From Terriglobia bacterium (lineage in GTDB: Bacteria > Acidobacteriota > Terriglobia > Terriglobales > Acidobacteriaceae), in the NCBI GenBank assembly GCA_020073385.1, contig JAIQFH010000010.1, positions 62,001-126,000 of the forward strand: a stretch of DNA of 64,000 nt, given 5' to 3'. The notes below the pieces were generated by a model. That model ran no database searches. It was not told where the DNA came from and saw nothing but the letters and a program-made list of their open reading frames with translations. Position 1 is the stretch's first letter. The number at the start of each line of letters is the position of its first letter. Positions 7,990 through 17,900 of this stretch are shown here, in pieces. The position numbers were made by a program, and so were the translations under genes.

Positions 7990-9342
7990 GTGCCAGGAAC
8001 AGAAGACATAAAGATATTCGACACAACATTGCGCGATGGGGAACAATCTCCGGGATGCAGCATGACCGCCGACGAGAAACTGCGCATGGCGCGACAACTT
8101 GACCGCCTGGGCGTCGATGTCATCGAGGCCGGATTCCCCGTTTCTTCCGACGGCGACTTCCACTCCGTGCAGCTTGTAGCCCATGAGATTCGCCGCCCCG
8201 CAATCGCTGCCCTGGCTCGCTGTTGTCACGCCGACATCGAACGAGCTTGGGAGGCCCTCAAGGCGGCTGCCCACCCTCGCATCCATACCTTCCTGGCCAC
8301 CTCTGATATTCATCTGCATCACAAGCTCAAACTCTCACGCCGTGAATGCCTGGAACAAGCGCGTGACGCCGTGCGGTTCGCCAAGTCACTCTGCGAAGAC
8401 GTAGAATTCTCGCCGGAGGACGCTACCCGCTCGGATCCGGATTTTCTTTGCGAAGTGTTGCAGGCGATAATCGAAGCCGGCGCAACCACCGTCAACATTC
8501 CCGATACCGTCGGATTTACGGTCCCGTCTGAGTTCGCCGATCTGATCCGGACAATCCGGCGGCAAGTGCCTGGTATCGAGCAGATTACCGTTTCGGTGCA
8601 TTGCCACAACGACCTCGGTCTTGCCGTAGCAAACTCCCTGGCTGCGGTGAGTGCCGGAGCGCGGCAAGTAGAATGCACAATCAATGGCATCGGAGAACGG
8701 GCTGGCAACGCCTCGCTGGAGGAAGTTGTGATGGCCATGCGTGTCCGCCCCGACCGCTACCCGCAGCGCACGGCAGTAGTCAGCGAACAGCTATTCCCAG
8801 CGAGCCAGTTGCTAACCGAGGTCACAGGTGTTCCGGTGCAGCCCAACAAGGCAATCATTGGCCGCAACGCCTTCGCGCATGAAGCGGGCATCCACCAGGA
8901 TGGCATGATCAAGAATCCATTGACCTACGAAATCATGACTCCGCAATCCGTGGGCGTTCCCGGCACCAATCTCGTCCTTGGCAAACATTCTGGACGCCAT
9001 GCCCTCGGGCTGCGCTGCGAAGAGCTGGGCTTCCGGCTTGAGAGACATGAACTCGATCAGGTCTACCGTCATTTCGTCGCGCTGGCCGACGCTACGAAAA
9101 CTGTCGAGGACAGCCACATCCTGGAACTGATCCGGCAGATAAAGCTGGAACGCTCGCGCCCAGGCGTCGCTGTAGAATCGCCACACCCTTCCGTCATCAG
9201 CTCATACAATGGTGCCCACCATCTGGATCCCGGTCTTGCGCACGCGAATCTTCTTAAAGACGATAGCCGCCGGCAGGCATCTTCCGTTGCACTGGGTGCG
9301 CATGAAAATGAGCAGCAAGAGGACTATCTTTGGGGGGTGTAA
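7990..9342 (+). CDS. leuA: 2-isopropylmalate synthase without regulatory domain
   Basis: Condenses acetyl-CoA with 2-oxoisovalerate, the first step of leucine synthesis. GTG start at 7990 with GGAGGAGC just upstream. The DRE-TIM catalytic domain is complete: [12 protein letters not shown] (~10-21), the metal-binding HCHNDLG (~203), [11 protein letters not shown] (~230) and [15 protein letters not shown] (~290). The accessory subdomain continues to about residue 380 ([16 protein letters not shown] region, [10 protein letters not shown]). The protein then ends with ~65 low-complexity residues at 450, whereas leucine-inhibited enzymes run to about 510-520 with a C-terminal allosteric domain. ilvB begins 68 bases later, so the missing domain is not hidden by a frameshift. 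Homocitrate or citramalate synthase are alternatives, but the ilv context favours LeuA. Confidence 0.85.
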   Translation: MPGTEDIKIFDTTLRDGEQSPGCSMTADEKLRMARQLDRLGVDVIEAGFPVSSDGDFHSVQLVAHEIRRPAIAALARCCHADIERAWEALKAAAHPRIHTFLATSDIHLHHKLKLSRRECLEQARDAVRFAKSLCEDVEFSPEDATRSDPDFLCEVLQAIIEAGATTVNIPDTVGFTVPSEFADLIRTIRRQVPGIEQITVSVHCHNDLGLAVANSLAAVSAGARQVECTINGIGERAGNASLEEVVMAMRVRPDRYPQRTAVVSEQLFPASQLLTEVTGVPVQPNKAIIGRNAFAHEAGIHQDGMIKNPLTYEIMTPQSVGVPGTNLVLGKHSGRHALGLRCEELGFRLERHELDQVYRHFVALADATKTVEDSHILELIRQIKLERSRPGVAVESPHPSVISSYNGAHHLDPGLAHANLLKDDSRRQASSVALGAHENEQQEDYLWGV

Positions 9343-9409
9343 GACGGTGTGGTCGGTCGGCACAGAAACAATCGCTGGCACGAAGCAGTAGTCAGAGGGC
9401 CTTGTAACT

Positions 9410-11122
9410 ATGACAAAAACTGGAGCACAGATTCTTTGGGAATGCCTGGAGCGCGAAGGGGTGACCCACGTCTTCGGATACCCCGGCGGCGCCATCCTGC
9501 CAGCTTACGACGCCCTCAAGCACAGCAAGATCCATCATGTGCTGGTGCGACATGAGCAGGGCGCCACTCACATGGCCGATGGGTACGCACGCGCCAGTGG
9601 ACAGGTCGGTGTCGCTGTTGCGACCTCAGGCCCTGGCGCCACCAACATGGTGACTGGCATCGCCACCGCGATGTTGGACTCCTCCCCCGTCGTCTGTATT
9701 ACCGGTCAGGTGGGGAGCAAGCTCATCGGTTCCGATGCCTTTCAGGAGACCGATATCACGGGCATCACTCTGCCCATCACCAAGCACAATTACCTGGTGA
9801 CGCGTGCCGACGAACTGGCACGCACCCTGCGCGAAGCGTTTTATGTCGCCCGCTCGGGCCGCCCCGGCCCAGTTCTCGTGGACATCACCAAGGATGCTCA
9901 ACAGTCCTCGTGCGAGTTCGACTGGGATGCCGCCAAGCCGCAATTGCCAGGCTACCGTCCCGACCTCTCTCCCGCTCCCAAGGAATACGAGCAAGCGCTG
10001 GAGTTGATCCATAACTCCAAGCGGCCGGTAATCCTGTTAGGCCACGGGGCGATCGTCTCTGGCGCAACGCACGAAGTGCGCGATTTGGCCGAGCGTGCTG
10101 GCATACCGGTGGCGCTCACCCTGCTGGGCCTGGGCGCGCTTCCGGCTTCTCACCCGCTCAACCTGGGCATGATGGGAATGCATGGCGAAGCTTGGGTCAA
10201 CCACACCATTCAAGAGGCTGACTTGCTGATCGCGCTCGGTATGCGTTTCGACGACCGCGTCACCGGGACCCTGAAAACCTACGCGCCCAATGCCAAAAAG
10301 ATTCACGTCGAGATCGATCCGGCCGAGATCAATAAAAACGTGAAAGTTGATGTGGCGCTGGTGGGCGATCTGCGGGAAGTCTTGCACGAAATATTGCCGA
10401 AGGTTGAATCCATTGACCGCAGTGAGTGGCTGCATTTTATCGATGGGCTGAGAGGCGACTCCGCAGTCCGCGATATTCAGAATCTGCCGGACAGCGGTCA
10501 TCTCTACGCCGCCCACGTCATCAACGATCTTTGGCGGGAAACGCGAGGCAGCAGCGCCGTGGTCGTGACCGACGTGGGCCAGCACCAGATGTGGGAAGCC
10601 CAGTACTACAAACATGAGGAACCGCGTTCCCTAATCACCTCCGGAGGTTTGGGGACGATGGGATTTGCCCTGCCCGCTGCCATCGGAGCTAAGGTCGCGC
10701 GCCCCGAAGCAGAGGTCTGGGTAGTTGTCGGAGACGGTGGCTTTCAAATGACCATGTGCGAACTCGCCACAGTCGTGCAGGAGAATCTCAAGATCAACAT
10801 TGCGATCATCAACAACGGATTTCTGGGAATGGTGCGGCAGTGGCAGGAATTCTTCTACGAGCGTAACTACCAGGCTACCCCGTTGCTGAATCCGGATTTC
10901 GCAAAGGTAGCCGCGGCCTACGGAATTCGTAATGCGACCGTGACGCAGCGTTCTCAGGTCGTGCCCGCAGTTCAGTCGGCCCGCCAGCACGATGGACCCG
11001 TGCTGATTAACTTCCAGGTAGAGCAGGAAGACACGGTCTATCCGATGGTTGCAGCGGGGGCCGCATTGCACGAGATGATCCGGCGCCCGAGTCCAATTGT
11101 GGAGACTGCTGCCGACGAGTAA
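9410..11122 (+). CDS. ilvB: Acetolactate synthase large subunit
   Basis: 570 residues, full length. ThDP- and FAD-dependent enzyme making acetolactate/acetohydroxybutyrate for valine, leucine and isoleucine. Near the N-terminus, HVFGYPGGAILPAYDAL and VRHEQGATHMADGYARASG carry the catalytic Glu; the ThDP-binding GDGGFQMTMCEL...NNGFLGMVRQWQ lies around 440-480. FAD-binding middle domain present (GLGALPASHPLNLGMMGMHG). It starts at ATG 9410, 68 bases after leuA, and is followed by the small subunit 19 bases downstream. The whole operon should be governed by the attenuator before leuA. Confidence 0.95.
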   Translation: MTKTGAQILWECLEREGVTHVFGYPGGAILPAYDALKHSKIHHVLVRHEQGATHMADGYARASGQVGVAVATSGPGATNMVTGIATAMLDSSPVVCITGQVGSKLIGSDAFQETDITGITLPITKHNYLVTRADELARTLREAFYVARSGRPGPVLVDITKDAQQSSCEFDWDAAKPQLPGYRPDLSPAPKEYEQALELIHNSKRPVILLGHGAIVSGATHEVRDLAERAGIPVALTLLGLGALPASHPLNLGMMGMHGEAWVNHTIQEADLLIALGMRFDDRVTGTLKTYAPNAKKIHVEIDPAEINKNVKVDVALVGDLREVLHEILPKVESIDRSEWLHFIDGLRGDSAVRDIQNLPDSGHLYAAHVINDLWRETRGSSAVVVTDVGQHQMWEAQYYKHEEPRSLITSGGLGTMGFALPAAIGAKVARPEAEVWVVVGDGGFQMTMCELATVVQENLKINIAIINNGFLGMVRQWQEFFYERNYQATPLLNPDFAKVAAAYGIRNATVTQRSQVVPAVQSARQHDGPVLINFQVEQEDTVYPMVAAGAALHEMIRRPSPIVETAADE

Positions 11123-11141
11123 ACCAAGGCATCAACCTAAT

Positions 11142-11693
11142 ATGCTGAACACATTCGTGGTGTACGTCGAAAACAAGCCGGGCGTGCTGACCCGAGTGGC
11201 ATCGCTGTTTCGCCGCCGCGCCTTCAATATCGACTCGCTCACCGTGGGGCGTACGGAAAAGCCGCAGGTGTCGCGCATGACCATCACCGTCGATGCCGAC
11301 CGTGACCAGGCGCGCCGCATCGAAGCCAACCTCTACAAACTTGTGAACGTGCTGCTGGTGGAAAACATCACGACCGCGCCGGCGATCATGCGCGATCTGG
11401 CCATGATCAAGGTCGCGGCCACCCACGAGGCACGCTCCCACGTGTTGGAGTTGGCCAGCGTTTTCCGGGCGCGGGTGGTGGATGTGGCGCCCGAGTCCCT
11501 GATCATCGAAATCACGGGCGGCGAAGACAAAATCGACGGTCTGCTCGAAGTGCTTCGTCCTTACGGTGTCCTCGAAATGGTGCGCACCGGAATCGTCGCT
11601 ATGCGACGTGGGAACAAGCCCTCCGCCGCGCTGTCATCCCCGGAAGCAGAAGAGCAAATCATGACGGATGACGATCTCTCGCAGTCCGTATAG
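11142..11693 (+). CDS. ilvN: Acetolactate synthase regulatory small subunit
   Basis: 183 residues from ATG 11142, chosen because homologues begin at MLNTFVVYVENKPGVL; an upstream GTG frame would overlap ilvB. An ACT domain occupies the first ~75 residues (ENKPGVLTRVASLFRRR, NIDSLTVGRTE), followed by the second small-subunit domain (EITGGEDKIDGLLEVLRPYGVLEMVRTGIVAMRRG). It confers valine feedback inhibition and raises activity of IlvB. The C-terminal tail of ~25 residues is acidic. Third gene of the leuA-ilvB-ilvN transcript; ilvC, ilvD and leuBCD are not in the window. Confidence 0.95.
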   Translation: MLNTFVVYVENKPGVLTRVASLFRRRAFNIDSLTVGRTEKPQVSRMTITVDADRDQARRIEANLYKLVNVLLVENITTAPAIMRDLAMIKVAATHEARSHVLELASVFRARVVDVAPESLIIEITGGEDKIDGLLEVLRPYGVLEMVRTGIVAMRRGNKPSAALSSPEAEEQIMTDDDLSQSV

Positions 11694-11727
11694 CGCAAGA
11701 GAGGTCTCCAACGAAGCGGAGCAGTCG

Positions 11728-11753
11728 ATTGGTGTCCTTTATTGGTGTCCTTT
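11728..11753. repeat. 13-base tandem duplication
   Basis: ATTGGTGTCCTTT occurs twice head to tail at 11728-11740 and 11741-11753, 35 bases after ilvN. It looks like a slippage duplication; no function is apparent. Confidence 0.6.
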
Positions 11754-11878
11754 AGAGGATTCTGGACGGATTTCGACGGCTACCTGCGCTTCGCGCGCGG
11801 TGTTAATTCTTGTCCCACTACCGACGATTGAATGATCTAATCGTTGCTCCGGCGTTACGGTGCAATCAGAGGTGCTCC

Positions 11879-13048
11879 ATGATGAGCCGCAGATCTTTCA
11901 CCAGGCACACCGCGATGCTCGCCCTCGCGTCAAAATTTGCGCCTGGATCAAATTGGGAAGTCGTATCAGACGCTCTGGACCAAGCGCAGACTTCTGGCTC
12001 ATCGGCGATGGACATCACTGCGGCAAAAATTCCCCGCTGGCGAGGGTTTAATCTCCAAGGCGAGTTTGGATCTTCAGAAAGGACTCACGACGGACCGGCA
12101 TATCAAGAGTTTGACTTCGCTGCGATGGCCGAGTGGGGATTCGATTTTGCGCGCCTTCCACTTTCGTACTGGGCATGGGGCAGTCGCGACGATTGGCGCC
12201 TCATTCGCGAGGACGCTCTCAAGAAGATTGACCAAGCCATTCAACTCGGGCGGCAGCACAAGATTCACATTAACCTCAATTTCCATCGCATCCCCGGATA
12301 CTGCATCAATGATCGGGAACTGGAGCCGGCAGACTTGTTCTCCGGCACCCGCGAGCAACGCGACCGCGCGCTCGAGGCCGCTGTCTTTCACTGGAAAACG
12401 TTCGCAAAACGCTACCGGGGAATCCCCAACCATCAACTCAGCTTCGATCTGATCAACGAGCCTCCGAAGATGCGGTCCTATGAGGGGTATCTTGAAGAGC
12501 GCTATGTGGAAATCGTCAAGACGCTTGTCGCCGCTATTCGTAAGGAAGATCCGCAGAGGCTGATTTTCGCCGACGGCATGAACATTGGCCAGGCTCCGGT
12601 TCTGGGGATTGCAAATCTAGGCCTTGTGCAGAGCACTCGCGGATATCTGCCCAAAGCGGTTAGCCACTACACCGCGACCTGGGTTCCGCGCGACGAATTC
12701 GAAACCATGAACATTCCGACGTGGCCGCTGAAAGACGACAAAGGCGAGATGTGGGACCGCAACCGGCTCAAGAGCGAATACATCGACACGTACAGGCCGC
12801 TTACAGACAAGGGAGTACAAGTTCATGTCGGTGAATGGGGCTGCTTTAACAAAACACCTCATCCGGTGACTCTGGCGTGGATGCAAGACAGTTTGTCCCT
12901 GTGGAAGGAGGCGGGCTGGGGATTCTCATTGTGGAACCTGCGTGGCTCTTTCGGCGTGCTCGACAGCGAGCGCACTGACGTCGACTACGAAAACTTCAAG
13001 GGCCATAAACTTGATCGCAAAATGCTCGAGCTTCTTCGGAGTTACTGA
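11879..13048 (+). CDS. Glycoside hydrolase family 5-type enzyme, exported
   Basis: 389 residues from ATG 11879 (GAGGTG upstream); the frame is open further back but the start at MMSRRSFTRH gives a twin-arginine-like signal (SRRSFTR followed by a short hydrophobic stretch). The TIM-barrel shows the GH5 catalytic pair: acid/base Glu194 in LINEPP and nucleophile Glu319 in GEWGCF. Other GH5 marks are RLPLSYWAWG and NLNFHRIPGY. Likely an endo-acting beta-glucanase or mannanase; family is firm, substrate is not. It is followed 21 bases later by an AGE-family epimerase, suggesting a shared role with beta-1,4-linked oligosaccharides. Confidence 0.85.
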   Translation: MMSRRSFTRHTAMLALASKFAPGSNWEVVSDALDQAQTSGSSAMDITAAKIPRWRGFNLQGEFGSSERTHDGPAYQEFDFAAMAEWGFDFARLPLSYWAWGSRDDWRLIREDALKKIDQAIQLGRQHKIHINLNFHRIPGYCINDRELEPADLFSGTREQRDRALEAAVFHWKTFAKRYRGIPNHQLSFDLINEPPKMRSYEGYLEERYVEIVKTLVAAIRKEDPQRLIFADGMNIGQAPVLGIANLGLVQSTRGYLPKAVSHYTATWVPRDEFETMNIPTWPLKDDKGEMWDRNRLKSEYIDTYRPLTDKGVQVHVGEWGCFNKTPHPVTLAWMQDSLSLWKEAGWGFSLWNLRGSFGVLDSERTDVDYENFKGHKLDRKMLELLRSY

Positions 13049-13069
13049 TACCCGTTCGGCAGGTGGCAG

Positions 13070-14467
13070 ATGTCAATTCGCAGGTCATACTTATCTTGGA
13101 TCATTCTGTTCGTGGCATACTGCTCCGCGCTAACCGTGCTTTCCTCGGATGCCGGAATTACTTCCCGTCAGACGGACCAGACTTCTACGCGCCGGCCAGA
13201 CAAGGCGACTTACCTGAAACTTGCGAGCGAAGCTGAAACCATGTTCCGTCAAGACGTGCTCGATGTTTGGTTTCCGCGAAGTGTCGACGATCGGAACGGA
13301 GGTTTCTATTCCGGCTTCTCGCGCGATTGGAAGCCCACCCGCAGTGAGGGAAAATTCTCCGTCTTCCAGGGACGCATGACCTGGATCTCGGCGCAGATTG
13401 TGTTGCGCCGGCCTGAATTGAAGGAACGGTTCCTCCCCATTACTCAGCATGGCCTTCAATTCCTGGCTGACGGCTTGTGGGACAAGAAGCATGGTGGATT
13501 CTTTTGGGGACTTGACGACAACGGCGAGATCACCAGCTTCTACACGGATGGCAAAGAACTCTATGGGGAGAGTTTCGCAATCTATGGAGCAGCTGCGGAA
13601 TATCAGGCGACCCACGATGCTAAGGCTCTGAGTCTTGCTCAGGATGCATTCCGCTGGATCGATGAACACGCTCACGATTCGAAAAATGGCGGATATTTCG
13701 AGTGGCTGTCGCGGGAAGGCAAGGTCGTGGAACCCGACCCCAACCAGGTCACGTTGAAAGGCGTGCCGCTAGCTGGGTTTCCTATCGGCTATAAATCGAT
13801 GAATACCCACATTCACCTCTTGGAGGCGTTTTCCCAACTCTACGAAGTCTGGAAAGACGATACAGTGCGCCAGCGACTGCAGGAATTGCTTGCCATCACG
13901 CGCGACAAAATCTGCGTCACTCCGGGAGTTATGAATCTGTATTTCACCAATGAATGGCATGCGATTCCTGATCACGATTCGTACGGTCATGATGTCGAAA
14001 CCGCGTACCTGATGCTGGAAGCCGAAGACGTTCTCGGCAATTCACACGATCCCCGCACCGAGCGCATGGCAAGGATGCTCGTTGATCATGCGTTGGCTTA
14101 TGGCTGGGACGAAACTCGCGGCGGCTTCTACCGGGAAGGCACTACTTTTGGAAAGCCCGAGGATAAGCTCAAAGAATGGTGGGTGCAGATGGAAGGCTTG
14201 AACTCGTTATTGCTAATGCACGAAAGGTACGGTCGTGAAAATGACAGTTACTTTCAGGCGTTTTTGAAACAGTGGCAATTCATCCGCAAGTACCAGGCTG
14301 ACCAGCAGTATCGGGGCTTCTATGAAATGGTGGACGAAGACGGAAATCCAACCGTGGCGAGCAAAGGGCGGATATGGAAAGCGGCCTATCATGATGGCCG
14401 CGCTCTACTGAATGTCAGCGAACGCCTGAACAAGCTGGCTGGCCAGCAATCTGCGCCGCGCGAGTGA
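13070..14467 (+). CDS. AGE-family epimerase (cellobiose/mannobiose 2-epimerase-like), exported
   Basis: 465 residues. The first ~28 residues (RRSYLSWIILFVAYCSALTVLSS) form a signal peptide or N-terminal anchor. The rest is an (alpha/alpha)6-barrel of the N-acylglucosamine 2-epimerase superfamily, with histidine-bearing motifs typical of cellobiose 2-epimerases: NTHIHLLEAFSQLY (~245), DSYGHDVETAYLML (~305) and WWVQMEGLNSLL (~380). Such enzymes invert C2 of the reducing-end sugar of beta-1,4-disaccharides. Close linkage to the GH5 gene supports action on the hydrolysis products. Export is unusual, since characterised cellobiose 2-epimerases are generally cytoplasmic. Confidence 0.8.
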   Translation: MSIRRSYLSWIILFVAYCSALTVLSSDAGITSRQTDQTSTRRPDKATYLKLASEAETMFRQDVLDVWFPRSVDDRNGGFYSGFSRDWKPTRSEGKFSVFQGRMTWISAQIVLRRPELKERFLPITQHGLQFLADGLWDKKHGGFFWGLDDNGEITSFYTDGKELYGESFAIYGAAAEYQATHDAKALSLAQDAFRWIDEHAHDSKNGGYFEWLSREGKVVEPDPNQVTLKGVPLAGFPIGYKSMNTHIHLLEAFSQLYEVWKDDTVRQRLQELLAITRDKICVTPGVMNLYFTNEWHAIPDHDSYGHDVETAYLMLEAEDVLGNSHDPRTERMARMLVDHALAYGWDETRGGFYREGTTFGKPEDKLKEWWVQMEGLNSLLLMHERYGRENDSYFQAFLKQWQFIRKYQADQQYRGFYEMVDEDGNPTVASKGRIWKAAYHDGRALLNVSERLNKLAGQQSAPRE

Positions 14468-14956
14468 AGCAGACTCGGCCCTGCCCCTCACTTTGTTTCT
14501 CGGAAGAAAGCGTGCAGCTAATTCGTCGCCCTGCAAAATGTAGCAAGCAGTACATTCATCGCAAGCCAAGAGGTTAACCGCGCAGCGGGTTAGCGCCCCG
14601 GTTTGTCTGTCAGACTAGGTCCATTTTCATACCGTTTTGCAAGTTCAACCTCCAAATATTGATTGCTTTGTAACTTATTGATTATACGCCATTAACTATG
14701 GCCACAAACTGAAGACCGCTTGCTCGGATTCGCCCTCGCAACCAACCATTCCCTGCTCCCTTTCCTATGGTGCTCTCGCGCTGATAGGTGTATATTGATC
14801 GTGCTCGGAGTATTCCCCCAGCCTTTCAGGCGGACTTCGAGGAAGCAGTGATTCGATCGGCTGAACCGTCCAGGATCACTGAAACGGATCGCCGCTTTTC
14901 CCCCCAATTTCGTAGAGAGGTCCCGGACACGAAGCGTGTGTTCCGGATAATAACTT
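14468..14956. other. Intergenic region before the large kinase gene
   Basis: 489 bases without a credible gene. It contains an A/T-rich patch near 14640-14700 with a promoter candidate and an imperfect hairpin around 14573-14592 (TAACC...GGGTTA) that could end the epimerase transcript. Confidence 0.4.
14659..14688 (+). promoter_or_regulatory. Possible promoter of the Ser/Thr kinase gene
   Basis: TTGATT (14659-14664), 18-base spacer, TATACG (14683-14688) in the only A/T-rich part of the gap. It would leave a 5' leader of about 260 bases before the kinase ATG. Confidence 0.3.
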
Positions 14957-17900
14957 ATGCCTTCTTCTCTTATAGCGGGGCGGTACGAACTTCAAGGACA
15001 ACTCGGTGAGGGCGGCATGGGTGTGGTCTGGCGCGCCCTCGATATCAAGACCGGCGGTTCGGTCGCCATCAAACTCATGAAGGATATGTCCGACCCGGTG
15101 GCGGTCGATCTGTTCACCAAGGAATGGAGAGCCCTGGCCGAGATCTCCCACCCAAATATCGTGGAAGTTCGGGATGTGGATGTCATTGAGGAAAACGGCC
15201 AGAAGAAACCATTCTTCGTGATGCCTCTGCTGCGCGGTACCACGCTGGCCGACCTGATCGCTGACGCCAGCGCGCGCTTGACCGTGGAGCGCGTCGTGGA
15301 GATTGCGGTGCATGTGTGCCGGGGATTGCAGGCCGCGCACCAAAGAGGGCTGATCCATCGGGACCTGAAGCCCAGCAACATTCTGGTGATGGAGGATGAC
15401 AGCGCCAAGATCATCGACTTCGGTGTGGTGCATCTGGCGGGATCAAAGTCGGTGACGGGACAGAAGGGGACGTTCCAGTACATGTCTCCAGAGCAGGCCA
15501 TGATGAGGGAGATTACCCCGGCATCGGATTTGTTCTCGATGGGGATCATCCTCTACGAGGCACTGACGCGGCGGAAACCATTCGCACGCAACACTGTCCA
15601 GGACACCATGGATGCGTTGCTCAAGTTCGTACCACCGGCCGTGTCAGAGCTCAACCCGAACGTCAACATGTCGTTGAGCCGGGTGGTTCACAAGTGCCTG
15701 GCCAAGCAACCGATTCACCGCTTTGCGAGCGCTCGCGATCTGGCGGAAACCCTGCAAAAGGCAGTGCGCAATGAACCCGTGTTTGACACGGCCAAAATCG
15801 AGCAGCGCATCGAGCGCGCAAAGACTGCCTACAAATCTGGTGATGAAGGGTTTGCCTCTGAGATTCTGGCGGAACTTGAGGCGGAAGGTCATCTTGACCC
15901 GCGCATCACCGTGCTGCGGATGCAGATTGAGATGGCCGCGAAGGCGAAGAAAACCCGTCAACTGCTGGAGAGCGCACGCGCGCGAATGGAGCAGGACGAG
16001 ATTCCTCTGGCGCTGGACAAGATCCGTGAAGTGCTGGAGTTGGACCCTGAGAATCCCGATGCGCTGGCCATGCGGCAGGCCATGGAAAAGCAGCGCAATG
16101 AGAGCCAGATCGCCAGGTGGCTGGAGCTTGCGCAAACGCATCTGAGCAATCGCGACTTTGGGGCGGCCCGGAATGCGGCCAAGGAAGTTCTGGCCATCAA
16201 TCGTGCGGACGCGCGGGCCATGGACCTTCTGGAGAAGATTGAGTCCACGGAAACTGATGCCAAGAGAATTCGCGAGCAGAAGGAGCAGCTCTACACCTCT
16301 GCTTTGAAGGCATACCAGAACGGCGAGATCTCGACGGCTCTAAGCAAGCTTGAGCGTCTGTTCTCGGTGGCGCAGTCCAATCCGAACGCAGCGATTCCGG
16401 AACGCGAAGCCGTCTACCAGAGCTTTTACAAGGAAGTGCGATCCGAACGCGACACCATCCACAGCGCGCTTGAAGACGCGCAGCGCCAGTTCCGGGAGAA
16501 GAATTTCGCCGGCGCCATGACCGTATGCCGGGATCTTCTGGCCAAGTATCCCAACGACGGCACCTTTCAGGCCTTGAAGATCCAAATTGAGGATGCGGAA
16601 CGGCAGGAGTTGTCGTCGTATACGGCCGACGTTTCCCAGAGACTAGAGGCGGAGCGCGACCTTGACACGCGCGTCAATATCGCGCGGGAAGCCTGCGAGC
16701 GCTACCCCAATGAAGCCCAGTTTGCACAGCAGCTCAAGTTGGTGCGCGAGCGGCGCGATCTGGTGAATTCGATCGTAGTCAAGGCGCGGCAGTATGAAGA
16801 ACGGGGGCAGTTTGCCGAAGCCATCAGCCAGTGGGACATCTTGCGCAACATCCATCCCGACTATCCCGGCATTACATTTGAGATAAAGCAGTGCAAGAAG
16901 AAACGCGACCAGCAGGGGCGAGACGAAGAACGCTCACGCTTGGTCAACGAAATCGATGGCTTGATGAAAGGCCGGGCATACGCGAAGGCCATTGAATACG
17001 TTTCTTCTGCGCTCCAGGAATTCCCCGGCGACACCGAGATCTCAGGGTTGCGAACGCTCGCGCAGCAAGGGATGGAGCGAACCAAAGAGTCGCGCCGTCT
17101 GTTCGAGGAAGGTCAACAATGCGTCACGCAGGGGGATCTGCTCAGGGGCACGGAATTGTTGCGCAGCAGCCTGAACCTTGATCCGCGGGCACCGGGACTC
17201 CGGGATGCAGTGGTCAATGTTTTGGTCGAGCGGGCGCGGGCCTGTGGGGAAGACAAATGGCAAGATGCGGAACCTCTGTGTCAGGAAGCCAGTGAACTGG
17301 ACGCGAATAACCCTGCCGTGCGAGCCCTGCGTTCAAGCATCGCAGATGCCAAGCGGAAATCGTTCGTCGTTCAGTGTCTGACGGAATGCCGCTCGTTGGT
17401 AGCCGCCGGAAAGGTGAATGAGGCGGCACAGCGAATTCGCGCCGCGCGGCAGGCGTACCCGAACGATGGTCGCCTGGAGCAGTACGCAGCGAGTCTCGAA
17501 AGGGAGATGAACGAACTTCTCCGCCATGAACAAAGACGGAAGGACCAAACGGCTCTCATCGAGAATCGCCGGTTGGCGGAGCAGAATCCCGATCGCGCGA
17601 ACCTGCGGGCAGTTTTGGAGAAATCGTATGCGATCCGTGCCCAGCATCCCGACGATCCGGAGATCGCGCGGACCGTGTCGGAGATTGAGCTGGCAGTCAA
17701 AAACGTGGCGCGGGTGGAGGATGTGAACCAGGTCCTGCGTGTTGAACCAGCGCATGTTGAACCCGCGATTACCGGCACGGGCGGGTGGCGGGCGACGATG
17801 GTCCAGCAAGCTCCAGGACAAGCGCCGCCACGCAGCACAGAGAAGAAGGGGCCGCAGTTAGTCGACAAAACCGCTACAGCGACGAGGACAGCGAAACCGC

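Noticed and set aside
11728..11753. Tandem repeat as a possible CRISPR or regulator array
   Set aside because: Only two 13-base copies without spacers; a simple slippage duplication is enough.
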